This document shows positions 1 to 6,050 of a DNA stretch of 6,128 nt, one piece after another. Where the stretch lies: assembly GCA_002067635.1 (NCBI GenBank), contig MVRB01000020.1, positions 1-6,128 of the forward strand, given 5' to 3'. The position numbers were made by a program, and so were the translations under genes. The stretch's first letter is position 1; each line of letters begins with the position of its first letter. The stretch comes from Methanomassiliicoccales archaeon PtaU1.Bin030 (GTDB lineage: Archaea; Thermoplasmatota; Thermoplasmata; Methanomassiliicoccales; Methanomassiliicoccaceae). The notes beneath the pieces are model-generated. The model was not told where the DNA came from. It saw nothing but the letters and a program-made list of their open reading frames with translations, and did no database searches.

Positions 1-830
1 GCCTGCTGTTCCACAAGATAGCTTGCCGCTTCTACTCCGGCCTCAGGGCAAAGGGGAGCACGCGGTTCACGGAGGAACGGCTGGACGAGCTGACAGCTCA
101 GATGAGGAGCATCGCCGAGGAGGAGCTTGACAGATACAGCTACGAAGGCCCGGCCTGGGAGGCCTTCCGGAACAGCATGCTGGGCATGGATGGCAGGAAG
201 GGCCTGCTCCGGGCGTTCCTGGAGAAGGAGGTAGAGAACAACTCCTCGTTGTGCCCCAGGTACTTCGAGCTCTCCTTCGGCCTACCGCTCGATGACGACG
301 CGGACCCCTCCTCATCGAAGGAGCCGGTGGAGGTAGACCTCGGCGGGGAGAAGCTGCAGCTCAGATGCCGCATCGACCGTGTTGACGCTACCCCCGACGG
401 CCGGTTCGTGGTCCTGGACTACAAGACCGGCGCATCGACCCCCTCGGTCTCGTCGATCGAGAAGGGCGTAGCGCTACAGCTCCCGCTGTACATCCAGGCC
501 GTGGAGGGCGCCATGCCGGAGATGAAGGGCATAGGCGGAGCGTACTACGGGGTGAGGAGCGAGAGCGAGGTCGACCACAAGTGCATCTTCGGGGACAGCG
601 AACATGCCGACGAGCTGAAGCCGTACTTCGGGGAGAGGAGGAGGTACAAGGACGCCTTCGCGGAGATGATCAAGCAGTCCAACGGTCACATCGCCTCCTA
701 TCTCAGAGGGATGAGGGAGGGGCGGTTCAACCCCAACAGGGGGCCGGCGAAGTGCCCGCGGGGCTGCGAGTACGCGGCGATATGCCGCGTCGACCCCAGC
801 AGGATGGAGGGCGAGAGCGATGATGAGTGA
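1..830 (+). CDS. addB: AddB-like PD-(D/E)XK nuclease, C-terminal part (5' end outside window)
   Basis: This is the C-terminal nuclease domain of an AddB-type protein. In AddAB enzymes it cuts one strand while the partner helicase unwinds a broken DNA end for recombinational repair. The frame is open from the left edge (first full codon at 3), so the gene begins upstream; an ATG at 102 is only internal. Visible nuclease motifs are the His of LFHKIACRFY (codon 12-14) and, counting from the codon at 102, D92 in RIDRVD, D106 and K108 in VLDYKTG, and Q126/Y130 in QLPLY. A cysteine cluster near the end, C218-x3-C222-x5-C228, resembles the C-terminal three ligands of the AddB/Cas4-type iron-sulfur cluster; the fourth ligand should lie off-window. 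It overlaps the helicase gene by 11 bases, which implies coupled translation. Family assignment is firm. The name addB rests on that neighbour and on the Cys cluster. Confidence 0.85.
   Translation, partial: LLFHKIACRFYSGLRAKGSTRFTEERLDELTAQMRSIAEEELDRYSYEGPAWEAFRNSMLGMDGRKGLLRAFLEKEVENNSSLCPRYFELSFGLPLDDDADPSSSKEPVEVDLGGEKLQLRCRIDRVDATPDGRFVVLDYKTGASTPSVSSIEKGVALQLPLYIQAVEGAMPEMKGIGGAYYGVRSESEVDHKCIFGDSEHADELKPYFGERRRYKDAFAEMIKQSNGHIASYLRGMREGRFNPNRGPAKCPRGCEYAAICRVDPSRMEGESDDE
806..810 (+). promoter_or_regulatory. Ribosome binding site of the AddA-like gene
   Basis: GGAGG lies inside the end of the upstream nuclease gene, 9 bases before the ATG at 820 and 12 before a second ATG at 823. The spacing favours 820 as the start. 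Confidence 0.65.
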
Positions 831-3800
831 GCGTCAGAGGGAGGCCATGGACCGCTCGCGCTCGCTATGCGTCACCGCCGGGGCGGGCGCGGGCAAGACC
901 TTCACGCTGGTGGAGAAGTACATCCACCTCATCAAGAGCGGCGTCGCTGTCCCCGAGATCCTGGCCCTGACGTTCACGGAGAAGGCCGCGGCGGAGATGA
1001 AGCACCGCGTGCGCGAGGCCGTCATGAAGCTGCCCGGCGAGGAGTGGGACAGGGTCAAGGACGAGATCAACTGGTGCAAGATATCCACATTCCATGCGTT
1101 CTGCGTCAACGTCATAAGGGAGTTCCCGCTGGAGACCGGGGTCTCGCCCAACTTCAGGGTCCTGGAGGAGGTGGAGGGCAGGGAGCTGCAGAGGGAGGCC
1201 TGGGACCGGCTGCTGTCGCCCCCCGTCGACCGTGCTATAAACGACGCCCTGGTGCGCCTCCTGGCCGACATCCCCATGTCCAAGCTGATGACCAGCATCC
1301 TGTTCATGTACGACCGCCGCTCGGAGGTATCCGCCTTCCTCGATTCGTTCGAAACGAAGGAGGAGCTGCTCGCCAGATGGGGGGAGATGGCCGAGCGCGT
1401 TAGGAGGGAGGTTCTAGGCCGATGCCTCTCGGACACCGGATTCATGAGCGCTGTCGACGCGCTACGAGAGCTCGCTGCCAAGCACAGCGGCGGCAAGGAC
1501 TCAGGGTGCAGGTATCTGAAGGCGGTAGCGCCCTCGCTCGAGGACATCAGGCCCGGGGTCAAGGACGAGGTAGCGTGCAGGGCCATCAGCGAGCTGAGGA
1601 AGGTCAGGATCACGAGGAACGGGGGCAGCAAGCAGGCCTTCGGTCCGGACCTGGAGCGGTTCCGGGATGCGGCCGCGGCGGTCCAGGCGGCGCTCGAGCG
1701 CCATGGCTCCGACGCCCTTGATGATGGGGCAGAGGACCTCAATGACAGGGCGGCCTCCATCATCCTGGACCTGAAGCTGGTCCTCGGCGCATTCCAGGCG
1801 ATCGTCAAGGGCATGAAGCGGGACGGCAACGCCATAGACTTCGAGGACATGATAGCCATCGTCCACGATCTCTTCGTAAGTGAGCCCGGGATGGTCAAGG
1901 AGGAGTTCACCGACAGGTACCGCTACATCCTGGTGGACGAGTTCCAGGATACGGACGCTGTACAGAGCGACATCATCTGGAGGATGGCAGGTGAGGAGAG
2001 CGCGGGGGAGCGGCTGTTCATCGTCGGCGACCCCAAGCAGTCCATCTACCTCTTCCGCAACGTCGATGTGTCGATGTTCAAGGACTTCCAGGGGAGGATC
2101 AATGATGTGCTGGGAGGGCGCAGCATCCACCTCGACACCAACTACCGCTCCTCCCCTCAGGTCATCGACTTCGTGAACCATGTCTTCGGCCAGCTCATGG
2201 GAGAGGCCAGAGAGAGGTGGGAGTTCCGGTACAAGGAGATGAGGTGCTGCGAGGAAAGGATGAAGGACGAGGGATCGGTCGAGCTAATGCTCCTTCCCGA
2301 AGAGGGCAGCGACGAGGCTGACCTCGTCGCCCGCCGGATACGCGACATCGTCGACAACGGATCGAGGGCGGTATGGTGGTCAGAGGATGGGAGGAAACAC
2401 CTGGACACGCCAAGGCCGGCAAGATACGGCGACATCGCCATCCTCCTGAGGGCGAAGACGCGGCTCCACGAGCTCGAGGACGCCCTGGGACGTTACGGGA
2501 TCCCGTACCGCGTCCACGGAGGCCTGGGGTTCTTCGAGAGGCAGGAGATCATAGACCTTACCGTCCTCCTCTCCTTCCTCAGCAACGAGGATGACGACCT
2601 CTCCCTCTACGGGGTGCTGCGCTCCCCCTACTTCGCATTCGCGGACGAGCAGCTCTTCCACATGCTCGGCAGGCGGCACGGCTCCCTGTGGAATGCGCTC
2701 AAAGAGTATGCTACAGATGTTGAGGACGAGCATGCAAGAGCCTCGGTCAGAAGGCTGGGGCGCTGGCTCTACTACGCGCCGAGGCTGACCGTCCCCCAGC
2801 TGCTGAGCATGGTGTACCGCGAGTCGGGCATCTTCGCGGTGTACGGCGCCCTGCCGGACGGGGAGCAGATGATCGCCAACCTCGAGAAGCTGCTGTCGAT
2901 GGTCAGGAACGCCCACTCGTCCGGCTTCCTCTCCCTGCAGGAGTTCAAGCGGTGGATGCAGCTGAGCATGGAGGCCGGAGCGAAGGAGGGCCTCGCTCAG
3001 CTCGCCGGCGGCGAGGGCTCGGTGAAGGTCATGACCGTCCACGCGGCCAAGGGACTGGAGTTCCCCATAGTCTTCGTGCCTGAGATGAACTTCATCAGGA
3101 ACGATGGGTCATCCCTCCTCCTCTTCTCCGAGGACATGGGCCTGGGAGCGGACGCCCCGGACCCAACGGACGGGTACAAGCTGAAGGCCTCCATGCCCAA
3201 GAGGCTGATCTTAAGGGAGCTGGCATCGAAGGAGTCCGCGGAGAGGAAGCGCCTCCTCTACGTCGCCCTGACACGAGCGAAGGACCACCTGGTGATGTGC
3301 GGCAGCATGCCCGATGAGAAGGACCAGGAGAAGGAGCTGTGGATCAACTGGATCATGCAGGCCGCGTCCATCGGCCCCGGGGACATTGAGTCCGGGGTCA
3401 AGGTGATCGGCCCTAGGACATCGCTGTCCATAGTCCAGGACCCCATGGTGTTCGAGGTGGAGGAGAGGGGTGGCGCCACCGGGTCCCTGCTGGATCCTGA
3501 AGAGCTAAGCGGATTCATCGTTCCTCGGCCTAAGATCGAGGTGGTCCCGACCCCGCCGCCACGCTCCCCCTCCAAGGCGCACGAGCGGAGAAGGACCGAT
3601 CCCACGGTAAGGGAGAGGTCGGAGCTGCCCCAGATCGTCGAGAAGGGAGAGGTGAGCTGCCTAGATATGCCGACGGTCAGAGGAACGATCGTACACGAGG
3701 TCCTGAGCGGCAAGGACGCGGCCGTAGTGCTCAGGAAATACGGGATAACCGATGCCGCGAGGGTGAGCGAGCTCTCCGCGGTGTACGAGAAGCTCATGTC

Positions 3801-4092
3801 CGAGCCCATGATGGGAGGGGCCAAGGCCGTCTACCGTGAGCTAGCGTTCATGGCCAAGGTCGACGGCGAGGTCTACAAGGGTCGCATCGACATGCTGCTG
3901 CAGAGGGAGGACGGCACGTGGCTGGTCATCGACCACAAGACTGGATGCTTCGAGGGGGAGCAGGGGGAGAGCAAGATCGAAGACTACTCCAAGCAGATGA
4001 GGATCTATCAGATAGCTATAGAAGAACTTGTAAAAAAGAAGGTAAGCTCTATTCTGTACCTAGCCGACGAGCAGAGGTTCATATGGCTGTGA
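820..4092 (+). CDS. addA: AddA-like UvrD/Rep-family helicase-nuclease
   Basis: This 1090-residue superfamily 1A helicase has a C-terminal PD-(D/E)XK nuclease, the AddA/RecB layout, somewhat shorter than the roughly 1200 residues usual in the family. Helicase motifs in order: Walker A AGAGAGKT (20-27), Ia TFTEKAAAEM (51-60), STFHAFC (89-95), Walker B VDEFQD (372-377), III VGDPKQSIYLFR (402-413), IV DTNYRS (439-444), V TVHAAKGLEF (739-748) and VI LLYVALTRAKD (812-822). The nuclease shows RGTIVHEV (H959), D1024 in GRIDML, D1038 and K1040 in IDHKTG, and Q1059/Y1063 in QMRIY. All expected catalytic residues are present, so both activities should work. It is expected to act on DNA ends in the cytoplasm with the preceding AddB-like protein, whose stop codon it overlaps. 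The last 25 or so codons are much more AT-rich than the rest. Archaeal annotations might call it simply a UvrD-helicase domain protein. Confidence 0.92.
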   Translation: MMSERQREAMDRSRSLCVTAGAGAGKTFTLVEKYIHLIKSGVAVPEILALTFTEKAAAEMKHRVREAVMKLPGEEWDRVKDEINWCKISTFHAFCVNVIREFPLETGVSPNFRVLEEVEGRELQREAWDRLLSPPVDRAINDALVRLLADIPMSKLMTSILFMYDRRSEVSAFLDSFETKEELLARWGEMAERVRREVLGRCLSDTGFMSAVDALRELAAKHSGGKDSGCRYLKAVAPSLEDIRPGVKDEVACRAISELRKVRITRNGGSKQAFGPDLERFRDAAAAVQAALERHGSDALDDGAEDLNDRAASIILDLKLVLGAFQAIVKGMKRDGNAIDFEDMIAIVHDLFVSEPGMVKEEFTDRYRYILVDEFQDTDAVQSDIIWRMAGEESAGERLFIVGDPKQSIYLFRNVDVSMFKDFQGRINDVLGGRSIHLDTNYRSSPQVIDFVNHVFGQLMGEARERWEFRYKEMRCCEERMKDEGSVELMLLPEEGSDEADLVARRIRDIVDNGSRAVWWSEDGRKHLDTPRPARYGDIAILLRAKTRLHELEDALGRYGIPYRVHGGLGFFERQEIIDLTVLLSFLSNEDDDLSLYGVLRSPYFAFADEQLFHMLGRRHGSLWNALKEYATDVEDEHARASVRRLGRWLYYAPRLTVPQLLSMVYRESGIFAVYGALPDGEQMIANLEKLLSMVRNAHSSGFLSLQEFKRWMQLSMEAGAKEGLAQLAGGEGSVKVMTVHAAKGLEFPIVFVPEMNFIRNDGSSLLLFSEDMGLGADAPDPTDGYKLKASMPKRLILRELASKESAERKRLLYVALTRAKDHLVMCGSMPDEKDQEKELWINWIMQAASIGPGDIESGVKVIGPRTSLSIVQDPMVFEVEERGGATGSLLDPEELSGFIVPRPKIEVVPTPPPRSPSKAHERRRTDPTVRERSELPQIVEKGEVSCLDMPTVRGTIVHEVLSGKDAAVVLRKYGITDAARVSELSAVYEKLMSEPMMGGAKAVYRELAFMAKVDGEVYKGRIDMLLQREDGTWLVIDHKTGCFEGEQGESKIEDYSKQMRIYQIAIEELVKKKVSSILYLADEQRFIWL
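4032..4037 (-). terminator. Possible U-tract terminator of the MATE gene
   Basis: Six A on the + strand read as TTTTTT on the - strand, 62 bases past the exporter's stop and inside the end of the convergent helicase gene. Archaeal transcription often ends at such U-runs without a hairpin. There is no direct proof. Confidence 0.3.
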
Positions 4093-4096
4093 TCAG

Positions 4097-4142
4097 TTTT
4101 TAGGTGGTAATAGACGCCTCTAATCCTTTCTCTCCTTCTTTG
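4097..4142 (+). terminator. Possible T-rich terminator of the addAB-like operon
   Basis: Five T (4097-4101) start 4 bases after the helicase stop codon. A pyrimidine-rich run follows at 4121-4142, which lies over the Lys/Glu/Gly codons at the end of the convergent exporter gene. It resembles archaeal U-tract terminators; no stable GC hairpin was seen. Confidence 0.3.
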
Positions 4143-5521
4143 GTACACCCACTCCTTGTCATCAATTCAATCTCCAAATTTTTGTAATGTTTCAATACCA
4201 GCAAGGTAACGATAACGAGATCGAACGCGAAGACAAAAAATGAGATAATCATAACCTCACTGAAACTTGGAACATAGATGCTGGCTTTCACCAGTACTCC
4301 TAAGGGAATGTATATGGCCAGGTTAACGATAGCAGATGGTATGAGGTAATAAGATGTCTTGCCTGTCCCTATAAGAAGTGAGCGCATCGCCGTACCAATC
4401 GTGTAGAACAGATAGGGAACGGCCAGATACTGAAATGTGAGCGTTGAGTACTCGACGATGCTAGCATTTTGATTGAAGAATTGCGATAATGGCTGCCAGA
4501 TAAATATTCCAGCGACGATCACAAGCAGCATGTATGTGCTCATGATGACCAGGGACATGAGCTGAACACTCTTCATCCCTTTTAAGCTGCCTTTTCCATA
4601 CTCGTTTCCGATCGCCACATTGGTAGCCTCTCCAACGGCGAGAACAGGTATGAGAAAGATGAGCCACATGATCGTCATTGCGACCCCGTAGCCACCGTAT
4701 TCCTCTGGACCCAGGTTATTGAGGACGATCAGCATTCCCATGATGTATCCGGCGTTCCTAACTGCAGATTCCAGGCCAGCGAACTTACCGATTCTGAAGA
4801 TGGTGGCCGCTTCCTTCTTGTCGAATTGAACATTCGGTTTGGACTTTACGATGTATAGGAACAACGCGCCTGCTACGATGAATATGATGACCTTTGAAAT
4901 GACATAATCCCATGCTGACCCGATTAGGCCGAGGTGCAAGGAGAACGAGTAGTTGGATATCATTACGGCGTCGAGCGAGAAGTTAATGAGAACGCCGAGG
5001 GCAGCGATGCCGATGGCAATGACGCCCTTTCTCATGGCCTTGATGGAGATGATGAATAGGAGGCCTAAAGACTCGAAGGGAATGGCTAGCGCCTTAATCT
5101 GTAGAAAAGAGATACTTCGTTCTCTTATCTCGGCCGGTGTGTTGATGCTCTCTACTAGGAGCCCGGTCCCAAATATTATAAAAAGCATGAATGCCAGAGT
5201 TATAGCCAATTGCATCAAGAAGGCGGACTTCACCACGCTCGTGACCTTCGTGATATCCGTCAAGTCCTTGGCCACCAAGGCAAGAACAGCGATCGGAAAC
5301 ATCTCTAACAGTATCTCTAACAGAACTCCAACGGTTTCATATTGCTCCGATATGGCAATGGCCTCCATCTCCATCAGACCGATGAAATAGGTGTTCGTCA
5401 GAGTGTATACGGCAGGTATCGCCCAGGCGATCAGGATGAGCCCAATGAAACCCTTAGGATAGCTGGACCACGCGGCCATAATCCGTTCCAAATAAGATGT
5501 CCGGAAATCCTCGCCTTTCAT
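4100..5521 (-). CDS. MATE-family efflux transporter
   Basis: This is a 473-residue integral membrane protein with about twelve hydrophobic segments, the size and layout of MATE (NorM/DinF-like) exporters. These use Na+ or H+ gradients to expel cationic drugs or metabolites. The two-lobed fold is suggested by hydrophobic runs near residues 24-40, 65-84, 98-123, 144-160, 166-188, 208-225, 257-268, 280-297, 320-342, 361-377, 391-411 and 421-443. A family-typical loop GEATNVAIGNEYGKGS (297-312) follows the seventh or eighth helix. In the first helix YTLTNTYFIG aligns with the family motif that normally carries Asp where N43 stands. The frame reaches a TTG at 5527, but I chose ATG 5521: GGGGAG sits 7 bases before it, and it overlaps the TGA of the preceding small gene as ATGA. 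Its GC content is clearly lower than that of the neighbouring addAB-like genes. The substrate cannot be inferred. Confidence 0.85.
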   Translation of the reverse strand: MKGEDFRTSYLERIMAAWSSYPKGFIGLILIAWAIPAVYTLTNTYFIGLMEMEAIAISEQYETVGVLLEILLEMFPIAVLALVAKDLTDITKVTSVVKSAFLMQLAITLAFMLFIIFGTGLLVESINTPAEIRERSISFLQIKALAIPFESLGLLFIISIKAMRKGVIAIGIAALGVLINFSLDAVMISNYSFSLHLGLIGSAWDYVISKVIIFIVAGALFLYIVKSKPNVQFDKKEAATIFRIGKFAGLESAVRNAGYIMGMLIVLNNLGPEEYGGYGVAMTIMWLIFLIPVLAVGEATNVAIGNEYGKGSLKGMKSVQLMSLVIMSTYMLLVIVAGIFIWQPLSQFFNQNASIVEYSTLTFQYLAVPYLFYTIGTAMRSLLIGTGKTSYYLIPSAIVNLAIYIPLGVLVKASIYVPSFSEVMIISFFVFAFDLVIVTLLVLKHYKNLEIELMTRSGCTKEGEKGLEASITT

Positions 5522-5757
5522 CTCCAAACTCCCCAGAGGCTAGAATAGCTTTCTGGAATTAATCGTTTTGCTTTAATAGAGTCCTTCAAGCCTAGATGAA
5601 AAAGAAGGCTCAGTCTATGCTCTGGCTTGTAAGGATAGACGACATCAGTCTCCTTCTCGCCCACCGAAGTTATGTTCATCTTCTTCCTGCGCCCATCCTT
5701 CTGATCGACCCAGCCGTTTTTGTGCCATCCATCGATGCAGTGATGCGAACAATACAT
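5518..5757 (-). CDS. Small protein with TRASH/FCS-like zinc knuckle, possibly the 3' part of an amber-interrupted gene
   Basis: The 79-residue frame begins MYCSHHCIDGWHKNGW. The Y-C-S-x2-C-x3-W arrangement (C3, C7, W11, plus H5, H6, H12) is the second half of the TRASH/FCS class of zinc knuckles, found in metal-binding and metal-sensing proteins and in small zinc ribbons. The rest is basic then mixed, has no membrane segment and ends SLWGVWR; I do not recognise it. The stop codon overlaps the exporter's ATG as ATGA, so the two are probably co-translated. The ATG at 5757 has no ribosome binding site at normal distance. The first Cys half of the knuckle lies upstream in the same frame, beyond a TAG at 5767-5769. 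The true product may therefore start further upstream (readthrough), or this may be a remnant. A later in-frame ATG (residue 27), preceded by AGGAAG, is a weaker start and would lose the knuckle. Confidence 0.6.
   Translation of the reverse strand: MYCSHHCIDGWHKNGWVDQKDGRRKKMNITSVGEKETDVVYPYKPEHRLSLLFHLGLKDSIKAKRLIPESYSSLWGVWR
5529..5534 (-). promoter_or_regulatory. Ribosome binding site of the MATE gene
   Basis: GGGGAG (read on the - strand) ends 7 bases before ATG 5521 but only 1 base before the alternative TTG at 5527. It therefore decides the start in favour of the ATG. It lies within the last codons of the upstream small gene. Confidence 0.6.
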
Positions 5758-5817
5758 CTTTTCTGACTACAATACTCCCTCTCCGCACCAGTCGGTCAAG
5801 AGAATGTTATCATAATC

Positions 5818-5828
5818 GAAGATGTCCG
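5818..5828 (+). repeat. Short direct repeat, copy 2 (GAAGATGTCCG)
   Basis: The 11-mer GAAGATGTCCG recurs exactly at 6112-6122, in the other noncoding stretch. Its last ten bases also occur at 5494-5503, inside the 5' end of the exporter gene. All copies lie on the same strand. This copy runs into the left arm of a dyad. The function is unknown and chance is possible. Confidence 0.3.
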
Positions 5829-5841
5829 ATCTATCGGATAT
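5822..5841. promoter_or_regulatory. Dyad in the divergent intergenic region, candidate operator
   Basis: TCCGAT-CT-ATCGGA (5825-5838) is a perfect 6-base inverted repeat around a 2-base centre. The flanks extend it to 20 bases with one G/T mismatch. It lies between the divergent zinc-knuckle/MATE unit and the small basic gene, where an operator would be expected. If the zinc-knuckle frame extends upstream, this stretch would also be coding. Confidence 0.4.
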
Positions 5842-5865
5842 GTTCTCGTCATCTTGGGCACATTT

Positions 5866-5874
5866 CTTATACAA
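5866..5874 (+). promoter_or_regulatory. TATA-like sequence before the small basic gene
   Basis: CTTATACAA lies about 35 bases upstream of the ATG at 5907 and resembles an archaeal TATA box. An archaeal start site about 25 bases downstream would fall near 5895, very close to or inside the ribosome binding site, so the fit is imperfect. Read on the other strand it is TTGTATAAG and could equally serve the divergent unit. Confidence 0.3.
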
Positions 5875-5892
5875 CGGGCCCCAAGAATAGAC

Positions 5893-5899
5893 AGGAGGT
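5893..5899 (+). promoter_or_regulatory. Strong ribosome binding site of the small basic gene
   Basis: AGGAGGT is complementary to the anti-Shine-Dalgarno sequence and ends 7 bases before ATG 5907. It leaves no space before the other ATG at 5900, whose frame stops after 11 codons. It decides the start and is the main support for this short gene. Confidence 0.75.
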
Positions 5900-5906
5900 A
5901 TGTTCA

Positions 5907-6050
5907 ATGGGCTGCAGACCGAAATCCAAGGGTGAGCAACCGAAGGTCAAGGGACCCACCAATCCCGTTAGTAAAGCCTCTGAAGAAGGCCGCAGCAAGC
6001 AGGTAACTCCAAGCAAACCCACTTCCAAGGGCTCCAAGAAGAACAAGTAG
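5907..6050 (+). CDS. Small lysine-rich, probably disordered protein (47 aa)
   Basis: This short frame begins MGCRPKSKGEQPK and ends GSKKNK. It contains 11 Lys and 2 Arg against 3 Glu, with many Pro, Ser, Gly and Thr residues and almost no large hydrophobic ones. It therefore has a net charge near +10 and probably no stable fold. There is no signal peptide or membrane segment; the single Cys at position 3 is not in a lipobox. A strong AGGAGGT site 7 bases upstream argues that it is expressed. The composition recalls basic tails that bind nucleic acid or ribosomes, but I do not recognise a family and give no function. It is divergent from the zinc-knuckle/MATE unit and shares the 149-base intergenic region with it. 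It ends in TAG; in an amber-decoding organism the frame would continue open to the window edge. Confidence 0.6.
   Translation: MGCRPKSKGEQPKVKGPTNPVSKASEEGRSKQVTPSKPTSKGSKKNK

Larger units (their letters stand above)
5767..5874 (-). other. In-frame upstream extension of the zinc-knuckle gene, ending in a TAG codon
   Basis: Reading upstream of the small gene in its own frame, only one stop (TAG, 5767-5769) occurs before a TGA at 5947-5949. The codons immediately before the TAG give TDWCGEGVL and those after it SEKMYCSHHC. Together they form CG-x9-YCS-x2-C, the usual spacing of a complete TRASH/FCS knuckle. Candidate starts are TTG codons at 5799 and 5874; no ATG and no clear ribosome binding site was found. 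It could be a nonsense-mutated gene, an amber codon read as pyrrolysine, or chance. Reading beyond about 5890 collides with the divergent gene's ribosome binding site and is probably not coding. Confidence 0.4.

Noticed and set aside
834..1910. Long antisense open frame (358 codons) opposite the helicase gene
   Set aside because: It lies wholly opposite a gene with all helicase motifs, encodes Ser/Arg-rich low-complexity sequence typical of GC-rich antisense shadows, and shows no motif.
1501..2181. Second antisense frame across helicase motifs II-IV
   Set aside because: It mirrors the well-conserved + strand coding region and shows no recognisable domain; a shadow of GC-rich codons.
4953..5390. 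145-codon + strand frame inside the exporter gene
   Set aside because: It is antisense to several hydrophobic helices of the exporter and has no ribosome binding site; Met/Ser-rich composition is the usual mirror image of membrane-protein codons.
5875..5946. Further upstream continuation of the zinc-knuckle frame past 5874
   Set aside because: It runs antisense through the AGGAGGT site and start of the divergent small gene, so the apparent codons there are better explained by that gene's signals.
5807..6007. Open + strand frame through the intergenic region and across the small basic gene
   Set aside because: It has no suitable start and is out of frame with the gene that has the strong ribosome binding site; the sequence shows no domain.
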